Shown: positions 7,754 through 17,235, numbered from the stretch's first letter. The stretch is DNA of 64,000 bases from Psychrobacter sp. P11F6 (GCF_001435295.1 NZ_CM003594.1:434001-498000), one strand, 5' to 3'. The notes: a model not told the origin generated them from the sequence alone. A program made the numbers and translations.

Positions 7754-9967
7754 ATGATGAAAAAACAACCAGCACAGTGGTTACTCAGTGCAGCGTCAGT
7801 GGGCATCGCCGGTATTATTCTCACCCAGAGCTACGGGACGGCAATGGCCGACACCAATACTGAAGGCTTTGTACAAACCCCTGAACAAAAAGTCACCACT
7901 CGCCAAGTAGCCGCATTGCTGGATCGTAGCCACTATTTGAATCAGCCGCTAGATAGCAAAACGGGCAGCGAAATCTTGTCTATGTATATCGATAGCCTTG
8001 ACCCAAACCATACGTTGTTTTTGCAGTCTGATGTGGATGAGTTTAAGAAAAAATACGCCGATGAATTCGGTGCTCGCCTCAAGCGTGGCGACTTATCTGC
8101 AGGAGTAGAGGTCTTTGAACGCTATCGCAAACGCTCAAATGAGTATTTCGCGATGGCGAGCAAGATGCTAAAAACGGATATTGATTTGACGAGTGATGAT
8201 ACGATTGTACTTGACCGTGAAAAACTCAATCATTTTAAAACCAAAAAAGAGCAGCGTGATTATTGGACGCGTCAGCTTAAGTTTCAGCTGATGAGTATTA
8301 CCTTGGGTCAAGAAGATGAAAAAGCCAAAGAAAAAGTATTCCTAAGCAATCCAGATATTACTCGTGGACAAGATTTGGTGCGCAACGACCAACGTACACC
8401 AAGTGAGATTTTACAAAATCGTTTATCGCGACAGCAAGAGCAGTTTAAGCGTCTCACAAACGATGAAATCATGGAAACCATCTTAAATACGGCGATGTTG
8501 ACCTACGATCCGCACAGTAATTATTACGCACCGATTCAAGCCAACGAATTGCAAATCCAATCTAGCTTGCAATTAGAAGGCATTGGCGTCTCTATTCGTC
8601 CTGATCGTAAAAACCCAGATTATACTCGCATCGTGACCTTGGTCGATGGTGGTCCAGCAGCCAAATCTGGTCAGATTAAACCCAACGATTTGATTATCGG
8701 TATTGCCAAAGATGGCGAGAACATGACAGACGTGGTTGGCTGGTCAACGCGTGAGATTGTGAGCTTGATTCGAGGCAAACGTGGTACGTCAGTGACCATC
8801 AAAGTGCGTCAGCCAAATACGCCTGATGCCAGTGCCCGTAACGTGACGGTGGTTCGTGACATTATTCAACAAGAAGAGTCAGGGGTTACCCAGCGCGTGG
8901 TGGAAGTACAGCGCCCTAATATTGATAAAACGCCAAAACGCATCGGTGTCCTTGAGATACCAAGCTTTTATCTGAATTATCAGGCACGCCGTAACGGTGA
9001 GGATTATCGCAGCGTCAGCATCGATACCGAAAAAGCATTGAAAGCGTTGAATAAAGAAAATATTGATGGCCTCGTGGTTGATTTGCGCAATAACCCAGGT
9101 GGTTCATTGGATGAAGTAGCAAAAATGCTTGGCTTCTTTATCAAGAGCGGGCCGATGGTGCAAATCCGTGATAATCGCGGCAACATTCAGGTCTACCGTG
9201 ACGATGATGGCGGTGAGCAACTTTATGATGGCAAAGTGGTCGTTATTACCAACCTAGCGTCTGCCTCAGCCAGTGAAATATTTGCTGCGGCTATCCAAGA
9301 TTACGGTCGTGGGCTAGTGGTTGGCAGTACGACAACGGGTAAAGGTTCAGCGCAGATTCAACTCGATAATTTGGCATTGGGTTCAGCCACTTTAACGCAG
9401 CGCAAATTCTATCGCATCACTGGTGGTAGTACACAGAATAAAGGTGTGGTACCTGATGTAGAGTTGGTCAATATCTACGATGACGCCACTTTTGGCGAAC
9501 GTGCGCAGAAAAAAGCGTTACCTTGGGATACCATCAAAACGGCGCCTTACAAGCCTGAAGGTAAGTTCACTGATACGACGTTAGCGACACTTAACCAGCA
9601 GTCTAAAATTCGTCAAGAGCAAAACCCACAGTTTGTTTATCTCTCAGCGCTAAACAACATTCGCGATATGGAAGACGAGAAAAAACCAATTCCACTTGAT
9701 ATCAATAGCCGCCGAGCTAAGATGCAGTTGATTGAAAAGCGTTCATTAGAGGCTGAAAATAAACGTCTTATTGCAACGGGTGAGCGCCCTTATGCCAATT
9801 GGAACACCTATCAAGCAGCAATGGATGCAAAATTTGAAGAACGCAGCCGCATGAAAGCCAAGGAGCGCCCAGAGCTACCTGAAGACGAAGCGTTCATCAA
9901 TGAAGCGGCCTATATTATGCTAAGCGCTGAACCCAAAGCATTGTTAAGCCCTGAAGAGAAGCTATAA
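7754..9967 (+). CDS. prc: Carboxy-terminal processing protease (tail-specific protease, S41A)
   Basis: This 737-residue periplasmic protease degrades proteins with non-polar C-termini and, in other Gram-negative bacteria, processes or controls peptidoglycan hydrolases. It has an N-terminal signal sequence (MKKQ plus a hydrophobic core to about residue 32), a PDZ domain (about 265-355), the S41 core (about 395-560) and a C-terminal DUF3340-type region. The catalytic Ser505 lies in ASASASEIFAAA and the general-base Lys530 in TTGKGSAQ, with the 25-residue spacing found in E. coli Prc. The length and the long N-terminal helical domain match Prc rather than the shorter CtpA. Two adjacent ATGs (7754, 7757) are possible starts. 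It is probably monocistronic. Confidence 0.95.
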   Translation: MMKKQPAQWLLSAASVGIAGIILTQSYGTAMADTNTEGFVQTPEQKVTTRQVAALLDRSHYLNQPLDSKTGSEILSMYIDSLDPNHTLFLQSDVDEFKKKYADEFGARLKRGDLSAGVEVFERYRKRSNEYFAMASKMLKTDIDLTSDDTIVLDREKLNHFKTKKEQRDYWTRQLKFQLMSITLGQEDEKAKEKVFLSNPDITRGQDLVRNDQRTPSEILQNRLSRQQEQFKRLTNDEIMETILNTAMLTYDPHSNYYAPIQANELQIQSSLQLEGIGVSIRPDRKNPDYTRIVTLVDGGPAAKSGQIKPNDLIIGIAKDGENMTDVVGWSTREIVSLIRGKRGTSVTIKVRQPNTPDASARNVTVVRDIIQQEESGVTQRVVEVQRPNIDKTPKRIGVLEIPSFYLNYQARRNGEDYRSVSIDTEKALKALNKENIDGLVVDLRNNPGGSLDEVAKMLGFFIKSGPMVQIRDNRGNIQVYRDDDGGEQLYDGKVVVITNLASASASEIFAAAIQDYGRGLVVGSTTTGKGSAQIQLDNLALGSATLTQRKFYRITGGSTQNKGVVPDVELVNIYDDATFGERAQKKALPWDTIKTAPYKPEGKFTDTTLATLNQQSKIRQEQNPQFVYLSALNNIRDMEDEKKPIPLDINSRRAKMQLIEKRSLEAENKRLIATGERPYANWNTYQAAMDAKFEERSRMKAKERPELPEDEAFINEAAYIMLSAEPKALLSPEEKL

Positions 9968-10003
9968 ACGGTCAGTATTGTCAGCCAAAAAGGCTGTGAT
10001 TAA

Positions 10004-10033
10004 AATCCATGTAAGCATATGCTTACATGGATT
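10004..10033. repeat. Perfect 30-base palindrome after prc
   Basis: AATCCATGTAAGCAT is followed without a spacer by its exact reverse complement, 37 bases after the prc stop codon. There is no T tract, so it is either a poor terminator (possibly 3'-end stabilising) or a dyad binding site. Confidence 0.75.
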
Positions 10034-10250
10034 GACGTTTATACCTCTTACTAACCATGAGGCAATCTGCGATTATAACTGTACGGCACGATTGAACGAA
10101 ACGGTTCATTGATACTAGGGATTGGTATCTTAAAGGTCGCATCAGGGATAGGTGGTTTGCTGATTAAGGATGATAAGGCTAGATGCCTGTCAGTTATAGG
10201 ATACTCCGGGATTAGGTATCATATAACGATAACATGGATGGTTAGTGATA

Positions 10251-10283
10251 AAAGCCGCATAACGCTTGTCGTTATGCGGCTTT
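10251..10283. terminator. Hairpin with 14-base perfect stem
   Basis: AAAGCCGCATAACG, a five-base loop and the exact complement CGTTATGCGGCTTT. The A and T ends allow it to work on either strand, though the T run is short. The 570-base spacer between prc and slyD otherwise holds only a doubtful 70-residue open frame (10109-10321). Confidence 0.65.
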
Positions 10284-10444
10284 GTTACGTCTGCTATATA
10301 TTAATTGAGAAACACGACTAACTAGCTAATAGATGCTAATAGGTAATACAGTAGCATTGAATAGTTTGTAAGCCTGTCAGGTTGCTTAATGTAAGCCTAA
10401 GAGGCTCATATTTTAAAAAGGTGATTGTGATAAATAATAGCCAT

Positions 10445-10481
10445 AAAAAAAGGTCAGTAGACAAAGCCACTGACCTTTTTT
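10445..10481 (-). terminator. Terminator downstream of slyD
   Basis: AAAAAAGGTCAGT and ACTGACCTTTTTT form a 13-base stem with a ten-base loop, giving T runs on both strands. It lies about 60 bases beyond the slyD stop. Confidence 0.85.
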
Positions 10482-10485
10482 GACC

Positions 10486-10515
10486 AAATGGTAGTCTTAA
10501 TAAAGACTACCATTT
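10486..10515. terminator. Second hairpin adjoining the slyD terminator
   Basis: AAATGGTAGTCTT, a four-base loop and AAGACTACCATTT make a perfect 13-base stem only five bases from the previous hairpin and 26 bases from the slyD stop. It may act as a double terminator or as a 3' stability element. Confidence 0.6.
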
Positions 10516-10541
10516 AACATTTCACTATACTCTAGAAGAGA

Positions 10542-11027
10542 TTAGTGCTCAACGCCACCAGCGCCATGGACATGACCATGGTTTAGTTCATCTTCAGTCG
10601 CTGCACGCACTTCTTGGATTTCAACATCAAACGTCAAACGCTTACCAGCCAATGGATGGTTTGCATCAACGGTCACTTCTTTGTCATTTACTTCAGTAAC
10701 GGTAACTAGCATTACTTGGCCGCCAGCTTCTGACTGAAACTGCATACCCGGCTGGATATCGTCAACGCCTTGGAAGTTATCACGTGGTACATGTTGTACC
10801 GCTTGCTCTTGATATTCGCCGTAGCCATCAGCAGGTTCAACAACAGCATTGACTTGTTCGCCAGCAGATTTACCTTCTAGCTGTTGCTCAAGGCCTGGAA
10901 TGATGTTGCTGTGGCCATGCAAATACGCAAGTGGTTGACCTTCTGGTGATTGGTCAAGAATGTTGCCTTCGTCGTCTTTTAGTGTGTAATTGAATTTGAC
11001 GGCAGTGTCTTTTGCAATAATAGTCAT
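10542..11027 (-). CDS. slyD: FKBP-type peptidyl-prolyl isomerase, SlyD-like
   Basis: This 161-residue cytosolic prolyl isomerase/chaperone has an FKBP domain interrupted by an IF (insert-in-flap) chaperone domain (about 70-125). Visible family features are the N-terminal FNYTLKDDEGNILDQS, the YLHGHSNIIPGLE block near 35-47 and ADGYGEYQE. The C-terminus is short and His-rich (HGHVHGAGGVEH), a reduced version of the metal-binding tail of E. coli SlyD, which supplies nickel to hydrogenase maturation. A general folding role is more likely here, because no hydrogenase genes are visible. Confidence 0.9.
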   Translation of the reverse strand: MTIIAKDTAVKFNYTLKDDEGNILDQSPEGQPLAYLHGHSNIIPGLEQQLEGKSAGEQVNAVVEPADGYGEYQEQAVQHVPRDNFQGVDDIQPGMQFQSEAGGQVMLVTVTEVNDKEVTVDANHPLAGKRLTFDVEIQEVRAATEDELNHGHVHGAGGVEH

Positions 11028-11360
11028 AAGTTATCCTAAATATATCTATGTAAAAAATTAAATACGGTTGCAATAAACCTAAAAAATCCAATCAGCAAGC
11101 CAAATAGCCACGTCATTAGTCAATTATCATCAGTTTATTAAAGTAACTTTAGCAGTTAGCATCTTTAATTGAGATGGCTCATATAACTTTCAAGGTAAAA
11201 ACAATAAAAAATGCTATTTTATACTGATAAATGTCGTTTTTTATGAAAATAAACACAGTTTTTTGTGGTTTGAAGACCGTAAATGGATATTCGGGGTTTG
11301 CCAGTTGCGTTTTTGGACAATGGCTTTTACCATAATGATATAAATAAGGATAAAAAAACA
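11028..11360. other. Divergent intergenic region between slyD and the M61 peptidase gene
   Basis: This 333-base AT-rich spacer must hold promoters for both divergent genes. The frame of the peptidase is open back to an ATG at 11283 but without a ribosome-binding site. I see no other element. Confidence 0.45.
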
Positions 11361-13361
11361 ATGACTTCATTTGCCAATAATTCACGCAGTCAGCTATCAG
11401 ATGCTAATACAATCAGCGATCACCATAAAGCTAAAGCTGATATCAATTATCGACTCAATTTCGAGCGTTTTTCTGAGCACTTGGTTGATGTGTCACTCAA
11501 TTTTACGGCAGTAAATGATGCACCTCAACTTTGGATGCCGGCGTGGATACCAGGCAGTTATCTGATGCGTGAGTTCGCGCGCAACATTACCGCGGTGCAT
11601 TATCAGGTGTTAGACAGCCAGATGCTAGATAGTAAAGCATTAGACAGCCAAATCATGGATGACGATACTCACGAGACTTATCGCGCGCACAAAATAGATA
11701 AAAACACGTGGCAATTACCAAAAGCTAAGGCAGGGCAAGCCATCAGTGTCCACTATGAAGTTTATTGCTATGATTTATCGGTACGTACTGCCTATGTCGA
11801 TCAGCAGCGTTTGTATGGGAATTTCACCTCACTGGCATTGGCTGTAGAAGGGCAGGAGCATCGAGCTGTACAAGTCAGTTTAGCAGTGCCAGCAGCATTT
11901 TTAGCAGGTAAAGATGAGAGTCGGCTACTATTGGCATGTGGGTTAGAGTCTACTCATCTACGTCTTGATGGGCAGCATAGCTATGGACTACAAGCAGGCA
12001 GTTATCACGACCTTATTGATTACCCGTTTGAGATTGCAGAACAAGATAAGTTTGACTTTATTATTCAAGACAGTACGCATCAGACGCTACATCATCGTTT
12101 TTATCTCTCAGGTAAGCACAGTGCCAATATGGGCAGGCTACAGCAGGATGTCACTCAGATCTGTCAGTGCTATTTAGATTGGTTGGGTGATGCGCCATTT
12201 AATGATTATACGTTTATGACCTTTGCCAGTGGTCAGGATTATGGTGGGCTTGAGCATATCAATTCGACCAGTCTCATTACGCCGCGCCGAGACTTACCAA
12301 CTCTTGATGAGCCAAAAATACCAAGCACCGATTATCAGCGATTTTTGGGCTTATGCAGCCATGAGTATTTTCATTCGTGGTGGGTCAAAACGGTACGCCC
12401 AGATGTTATGTTGGATGTTGATTTGCGCCGCGAGGCATTTACACCACTGCTATGGGTATTTGAGGGATTTACTTCGTATATCGATGACTTTATGTTGCAA
12501 GCATCGGGCGTGATTGATAAGCCAAGCTATCTCAAACTATTGGCTGAGCAAATTAATCGTTACTATCAAACCGCGGGTCGCGCGTATCAAAGCGTTGCAG
12601 AGTCGAGCTTTGATGCGTGGATTAAGCTATACCGTAACGATGAAAATACAGGCAACGCTGGTATCAGTTATTACAACAAAGGCGCATTGGTGGCGTTATG
12701 CTTGGATTTGACACTGCTCCAAAAGAGCAATGGTCGCTATCGTCTGTTTGATGTGGTCAAGGCTTTTTATACTCAAGCAAAGAAAAACGACAATAAACGC
12801 ATTGGCATCAGTAGTGCTGATATGGGTACAGTCATTGGGCAGTTCATGCCCATAGAGGATTGGGAAGACTTTGAGTATCGTTATGTCAATGGTGTTGAAG
12901 AGTTGCCAATCGAAGCGCTGCTGGCGGCAAACGGTATTAGCATGCATAGCAATAGCAAAGAGACGGCTGACAAGCATGTGCCTTGGGGCATGCGCTGTAC
13001 TGAAACACCTGCTGGACTCAAAGTCAATCGCGTGACACGTGCTAGTGTCGCTGCTAGAGCGGGTATTTCAGCGAACGATGTCATTGTGGCGCTTGACGGT
13101 ATCAAGGCTGACAGTAAACAATTGGCGTTGCTGAGTAATGTGGAGCGCGACATTGAGTGTCACCTGTTTCGCCGTGATGAGTTGATGCGTGTTAATGTGC
13201 TGCCTAAAGCGGCTAATGAAGCCATTGACAAAGCATCTCCGCATAAAGTGAGCTTGCACTTAACAAAAGCAAATCAATCGTCAGGAGTCAGTGATAACTC
13301 TTCTCTAGTCGATGCAGGCTGGCAAGCATGGCTTAACGCTATAGAGTGTTATCAGGGTTAA
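11361..13361 (+). CDS. M61-family metallopeptidase (glycyl aminopeptidase-like) with PDZ domain
   Basis: This zinc aminopeptidase of about 666 residues has an N-terminal beta domain, a thermolysin-like catalytic domain and a C-terminal PDZ domain. The HExxH motif is HEYFH within LCSHEYFHSWW, and the third zinc ligand is the Glu of LWVFEGFTSY, 25-40 residues later. The PDZ region is marked by RVTRASVAARAGISANDVI. I start at 11361, where AAGGAT lies about ten bases upstream, rather than at the ATG at 11283. No signal peptide is obvious from that start, so a cytoplasmic location is likely. A short imperfect repeat (LDSQ/LDSK three times) lies in the N-terminal domain and may reflect slippage. 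Confidence 0.9.
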   Translation: MTSFANNSRSQLSDANTISDHHKAKADINYRLNFERFSEHLVDVSLNFTAVNDAPQLWMPAWIPGSYLMREFARNITAVHYQVLDSQMLDSKALDSQIMDDDTHETYRAHKIDKNTWQLPKAKAGQAISVHYEVYCYDLSVRTAYVDQQRLYGNFTSLALAVEGQEHRAVQVSLAVPAAFLAGKDESRLLLACGLESTHLRLDGQHSYGLQAGSYHDLIDYPFEIAEQDKFDFIIQDSTHQTLHHRFYLSGKHSANMGRLQQDVTQICQCYLDWLGDAPFNDYTFMTFASGQDYGGLEHINSTSLITPRRDLPTLDEPKIPSTDYQRFLGLCSHEYFHSWWVKTVRPDVMLDVDLRREAFTPLLWVFEGFTSYIDDFMLQASGVIDKPSYLKLLAEQINRYYQTAGRAYQSVAESSFDAWIKLYRNDENTGNAGISYYNKGALVALCLDLTLLQKSNGRYRLFDVVKAFYTQAKKNDNKRIGISSADMGTVIGQFMPIEDWEDFEYRYVNGVEELPIEALLAANGISMHSNSKETADKHVPWGMRCTETPAGLKVNRVTRASVAARAGISANDVIVALDGIKADSKQLALLSNVERDIECHLFRRDELMRVNVLPKAANEAIDKASPHKVSLHLTKANQSSGVSDNSSLVDAGWQAWLNAIECYQG

Positions 13362-13431
13362 ATACATTGCTAAATATATTAATGTGAATGTATTTGTTCT
13401 CACTATGCTGTTCAATAATTTATTAAAAATG

Positions 13432-13469
13432 AAAGCCCCTGCCAAATAATATTATTTGGCAGGGGCTTT
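13432..13469. terminator. 38-base perfect palindrome, bidirectional terminator
   Basis: AAAGCCCCTGCCAAATAAT is followed directly by its exact reverse complement. The GC-rich outer stem flanked by A and T tracts suits termination of both the M61 peptidase gene and the convergent DUF305 gene. Confidence 0.8.
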
Positions 13470-13540
13470 GTGTAATGACTGGCAGCCTTTTAAGGTTTGT
13501 TAAAAATTAACAGCTCAGTCAGCGTTTAGTAATTCAGCAC

Positions 13541-14356
13541 CTAAGAAGCAGCTTGCTCAGGTTGCTGATGATTATCCGCTTCACTTGTGCTCTGTGTCTC
13601 TTTAGCCTTGTTATCGGTATTAGCATCTGCAATCCATTGTTGCATATGCTCAATCTCAGTCTGCTGACCATCGATGATATCTTGTGCCAATTGACGCATC
13701 TCTTCGTCAGTGCCATATTTCAGCTGAATGTTTGCCATCTCTACCGCGCCAATGTGATGCGGCAACATACCACGTGCAAATGCCATGTCAGGCACAGGAT
13801 TGGCGATACCCAATACCATCTCGCCATTTAAGGCATCCATGCTTCTGGCATACGCTTGCTGCATCGCTTCAGTGTTGGATTTAGGTTTGGCTGTATCAGG
13901 GTGGCTAGCAAGCCATTTATTCAAAATATCGATTTCAACTTGCTGAGCGGCGATAATCTCTTGTGCCAATTGACGCATCTCTTCGTCAGTACCATATTTC
14001 AGCTGAATTTTTGCCATTTCTACGGCACCGCGGTGGTGTCCAAGCATCGCTTTAGCAAAGGCTGTATCAGGATCGTTATAACCCATACCGATCATCATCT
14101 CATCATGCATTCTAGTCATCGACCTTGTATAGTCTCTGAGTATGTCGGTCATTTGGCTCTCATCCGCGATGTTTTCGCCAGCTACTAGTTCGTTATCAGC
14201 GTCGACGTCATTTGGAGCATCAACGATATCAGTCACAGGTGGGGTCGCTGCATTAGGATCTGTGTCATCGTTGTCTTTTGTCGGCTGACAGGCGCTCAGT
14301 ATAAGCGCTGTAGAAACGCTAGTGGCCAACAAGATCCAACGACGAGAAACAAACAT
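13541..14356 (-). CDS. Lipoprotein with two tandem DUF305 domains
   Basis: This 271-residue predicted lipoprotein starts with a type II signal peptide ending in LILSAC. Two DUF305 (ferritin-like, four-helix) units follow. Each has an HH pair in a conserved setting (LGHHRGAVEMA and LPHHIGAVEMA) followed by the nearly identical block IQLKYGTDEEMRQLAQ. The His/Met-rich helices suggest metal (copper) binding in the periplasm, as proposed for DUF305 proteins, but this has not been shown for this gene. The C-terminus is Gln/Ser/Glu-rich. At the DNA level the two repeats are nearly identical over about 60 bases (13680 on and 13959 on), which indicates recent duplication or gene conversion. Confidence 0.85.
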   Translation of the reverse strand: MFVSRRWILLATSVSTALILSACQPTKDNDDTDPNAATPPVTDIVDAPNDVDADNELVAGENIADESQMTDILRDYTRSMTRMHDEMMIGMGYNDPDTAFAKAMLGHHRGAVEMAKIQLKYGTDEEMRQLAQEIIAAQQVEIDILNKWLASHPDTAKPKSNTEAMQQAYARSMDALNGEMVLGIANPVPDMAFARGMLPHHIGAVEMANIQLKYGTDEEMRQLAQDIIDGQQTEIEHMQQWIADANTDNKAKETQSTSEADNHQQPEQAAS

Positions 14357-14620
14357 AACATATCCCTATAATAAAAAACCAAATGATAAGTGGATGAGAC
14401 TTATGATACCTAAATAATAGTGTTCTGAAGCTTAGCAGATAAACCTTGCTCGTTCGAGACGCGATGTTTAGCAAGTCGTAATTGATTTTAATGGATATCA
14501 AAGCCAATGATTAAGACGTATTCTTATCTAAAAAACTGATAGAAATGAGGATATGTCTTAATAAGTAGATGCCAGTCACGAGCGATCAGCAATGAGATAC
14601 CAGTAGATTGGTAGTAACAA

Positions 14621-15247
14621 TTAATCAAGAATGCCTAATTGCTGACAGCGTTCGCTAGTGAGATGAATGCGCACAAACTCACCAACGGCTAAGTCACCCA
14701 ATTCAAACCCTGCTACTGACCAGCGTATCAAACGTAGACAAGGCAGTCCAACCTGCGCTGTCATACGTCTGACTTGGCGATTCTTACCTTCATAAATCGT
14801 CAGCATGAGCCACGAAGTAGGTACGTTCTTACGCTCACGAATAGGCGGCTCACGTTGCCATAAATCAATGGGTAAGTTTGTCTCTTCTACCATGAGAGCA
14901 GTCGCCGGTAGTGTCTTGCCATCTTTTAATTGTACGCCAGAGGCAAGCTCATTCAACTGCGCTGGCGTTGCTGTACCTTCAACTTGCACCAAGTAAGTTT
15001 TGCCCTGCTTATGACGGTTTTTTGCAAAATTAGCAGCAGAAGGTGGCTGGGTAATGGCTTTATTGACTCGACCATCACTCGTTAAAATCAGCAAGCCCTC
15101 TGAGGTGGCATCAAGCCTACCAGCAATCCGTAAAGACTTATCGGTAAAATACTGTGATAGGGTGGTGTGATCATTGTTGCTGTCATCACGAAACTGACTT
15201 TGCACCCCATAAGGTTTGTTGAATAAAATCAGACTAGAGGTCGACAT
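14621..15247 (-). CDS. rluE: 23S rRNA pseudouridine synthase, RluE-like
   Basis: This 208-residue enzyme of the RsuA/RluB/E/F family isomerises uridine in rRNA. The catalytic Asp46 lies in GRLDATSEGLLILTSDG, and the family block GKNRQVRRMTAQVGLPCLRL is present near the C-terminus. There is no N-terminal S4 domain; the protein begins directly with ILFNKPYGV, which fits RluE (position 2457 in E. coli numbering) better than RsuA, RluB or RluF. The target site is inferred from the family only. It appears to be monocistronic. Confidence 0.85.
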   Translation of the reverse strand: MSTSSLILFNKPYGVQSQFRDDSNNDHTTLSQYFTDKSLRIAGRLDATSEGLLILTSDGRVNKAITQPPSAANFAKNRHKQGKTYLVQVEGTATPAQLNELASGVQLKDGKTLPATALMVEETNLPIDLWQREPPIRERKNVPTSWLMLTIYEGKNRQVRRMTAQVGLPCLRLIRWSVAGFELGDLAVGEFVRIHLTSERCQQLGILD

Positions 15248-15303
15248 GGTTTGGGATTTCCTAAATTTTAATCATTGTTTTGTGCGTATTTTGAGGTTAG
15301 AGC

Positions 15304-15338
15304 GTGTCCTCAATTTACGATTTTTAAAACGAGGACAC
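15304..15338. repeat. Short inverted repeat GTGTCCTC / GAGGACAC
   Basis: Eight-base arms at 15304-15311 and 15331-15338 surround a 19-base AT-rich loop. It lies between two divergent genes. It may be a remnant of a mobile repeat or a structured 5' element; no transposase remains. Confidence 0.5.
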
Positions 15339-15478
15339 ACCCTAATAAAACGTTATTTTTTTAAATCAACGCTATAAGCTGCAAATTTGTTGATTTTATA
15401 TAAAGTATCTTTGTTATTTTGCGCGTTATTATAACAGTCTGTGTGGATGCTATTTTACTAAAGGGATTTTTACAGTAT

Positions 15479-15510
15479 CGTTAAGTCAATAAATCGTTAA
15501 GTCAATAAAT
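15479..15510 (+). repeat. Perfect tandem duplication of 16 bases upstream of icd
   Basis: CGTTAAGTCAATAAAT occurs twice in immediate succession, about 200 bases before the icd start. It probably arose by slippage and could form a repeated operator. No other gene-like feature is visible in the 15248-15708 spacer apart from this and the preceding inverted repeat. Confidence 0.75.
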
Positions 15511-15708
15511 GATTATTCAGTGCATCGCTATTTCACTTATTCATTTTTTAAACCATTTATCAGTATATCGCAACTTACCTATTGCTCAGAGTTTTTAGTT
15601 TGGCTAACCCGCGTTTAAAGCGGTATAAATAATCATAATAGAGTGGCTAGCATAACAGAATGCTAAGGATGCTTGCGATATCTAACATACAACCAAGGAG
15701 TTTTATCT

Positions 15709-16968
15709 ATGTCTTATGAGAAGGTTATCGTCCCAAGAGACGGCGAAAAAATTACCGTAAATGCTGATCTGTCGCTAAATGTACCCAATCACCCTATCAT
15801 CCCGTTCGTTGAAGGCGATGGCATCGGGGTCGATATCACGCCTGTCATGATAAAAGTCGTCAATGCGGCCGTGGAGAAAGCTTATCATGGCAAACAGTCC
15901 ATCATTTGGATGGAGGCTTATCTCGGCGAAAAAGCCGCTAAAATATATGATGGTGACTATCTGCCAAGCGAGACGCTAGAGATTTTAAAAGACTATGTTA
16001 TCAGTATCAAAGGCCCATTGACCACGCCAGTTGGCGGTGGTTTTCGCTCATTGAATGTAGCGGTACGTCAAGAGCTTGACCTCTATGTGTGTCAGCGCCC
16101 AGTTCGTTGGTTTGAAGGTGTACCAAGTCCTGTTCAACATCCTGAGCTGACAGATATGGTCATTTTCCGTGAAAACTCAGAAGATATCTATGCAGGTATC
16201 GAATGGAAAGCGGGCAGTGAGGATGCTAATAAAATCATCAAATTCTTAAAAGAAGAGATGGGCGTTACGAAGATCCGCTTCGATGATGATTGCGGTATCG
16301 GCATCAAGCCAGTATCCAAAGAAGGCTCGCAGCGTCTGGTGCGTAAAGCCATTCAACATGCTATCGATAATGATTTGCCCAGTGTGACTTTAGTGCACAA
16401 AGGCAATATTATGAAGTATACCGAAGGCGCATTTAAGGAATGGGGCTATGAGCTGGCAGCAGAACGCTTCGATGCAGAATTATTAGATGGTGGTCCTTGG
16501 ATGACAATGAAAAATCCAAAAACAGGCAATGATATTATTATCAAGGATGTTATTGCTGATGCCTTTCTGCAGCAAATCTTGATGCGTCCTGCGGATTATT
16601 CAGTCGTTGCGACGCTAAACTTAAACGGTGATTATATCTCAGATGCCCTAGCAGCCGAGGTGGGCGGTATTGGTATCGCACCGGGCGCTAACAAAGGCGG
16701 TGCAATTGCGGTTTATGAGGCAACTCATGGCACAGTACCTAAATATGCGGGTCAGAATAAAGTAAATCCTGGCTCATTAATTTTATCGGCTGAGATGATG
16801 TTACGAGACATGGGCTGGACAGAAGCCGCTGATCTCATTATCAGTGGTATCCAAGGTGCTATCGCTAATAAAACTGTCACTTATGACTTTGAGCGCCTCA
16901 TGCCAGATGCTATCTTGCTCAGTACTTCTGAGTTTGGTAAAGCGGTTATCAAGCACATGGATGTTTAA
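15709..16968 (+). CDS. icd: NADP-dependent isocitrate dehydrogenase, dimeric type
   Basis: This TCA-cycle enzyme of 419 residues converts isocitrate to 2-oxoglutarate with reduction of NADP. It matches the E. coli Icd family in length and blocks, including [18 protein letters not shown], with the Ser that is phosphorylated by AceK in enterobacteria, then [25 protein letters not shown] and [15 protein letters not shown] residues ([11 protein letters not shown]). The start at 15709 has AAGGAG about eight bases upstream; the frame is open upstream to 15673 but that start has no ribosome-binding site. Downstream and convergent is an unrelated monomeric isocitrate dehydrogenase. Confidence 0.96.
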   Translation: MSYEKVIVPRDGEKITVNADLSLNVPNHPIIPFVEGDGIGVDITPVMIKVVNAAVEKAYHGKQSIIWMEAYLGEKAAKIYDGDYLPSETLEILKDYVISIKGPLTTPVGGGFRSLNVAVRQELDLYVCQRPVRWFEGVPSPVQHPELTDMVIFRENSEDIYAGIEWKAGSEDANKIIKFLKEEMGVTKIRFDDDCGIGIKPVSKEGSQRLVRKAIQHAIDNDLPSVTLVHKGNIMKYTEGAFKEWGYELAAERFDAELLDGGPWMTMKNPKTGNDIIIKDVIADAFLQQILMRPADYSVVATLNLNGDYISDALAAEVGGIGIAPGANKGGAIAVYEATHGTVPKYAGQNKVNPGSLILSAEMMLRDMGWTEAADLIISGIQGAIANKTVTYDFERLMPDAILLSTSEFGKAVIKHMDV

Positions 16969-17066
16969 AAAGTATATAGAGCTGAGTCAGCAGTTATCAG
17001 AATTTTATAGTATTGATAAAAGTATCAATATTCACAAAAGTATCGCTGAACATATAAATATTATAA

Positions 17067-17097
17067 AGCCATCTACAGTTATGTAGGTGGTTTTTTT
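17067..17097 (+). terminator. Terminator of icd
   Basis: The stem CCATCTACA / TGTAGGTGG with a four-base loop is followed by seven T, about 100 bases after the icd stop. Confidence 0.85.
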
Positions 17098-17125
17098 ATT
17101 GACATTTTTTTGCTGTTTATAAGTG

Positions 17126-17235
17126 ATATAGTCAAGGAATTTTAGAATCGCTACAAGGCGACCGACCGCAGATAGTACACTGAGTACATCTAGGGTGGGT
17201 AACACCGTAGCGGTTTAAAAGTGCTCTGACTATAT
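17126..17235. mobile_element. 110-base element with terminal inverted repeats (MITE-like)
   Basis: The outer ends ATATAGTCA (17126-17134) and TGACTATAT (17227-17235) are exact inverse complements, and an inner pair CGCTAC / GTAGCG (17149-17154, 17207-17212) extends the symmetry. The centre contains CAAGGCGACCG, a GTACACTGAGTAC dyad and a GGTGGGTAACACC block. It is non-coding and sits between the opposed terminators of icd and the monomeric isocitrate dehydrogenase gene, a typical place for a dispersed intergenic repeat. I see no second copy in this window. Confidence 0.55.

Noticed and set aside
10109..10321. 70-residue plus-strand frame after prc
   Set aside because: It runs through a strong terminator-like hairpin at 10251-10283, which explains part of the frame.
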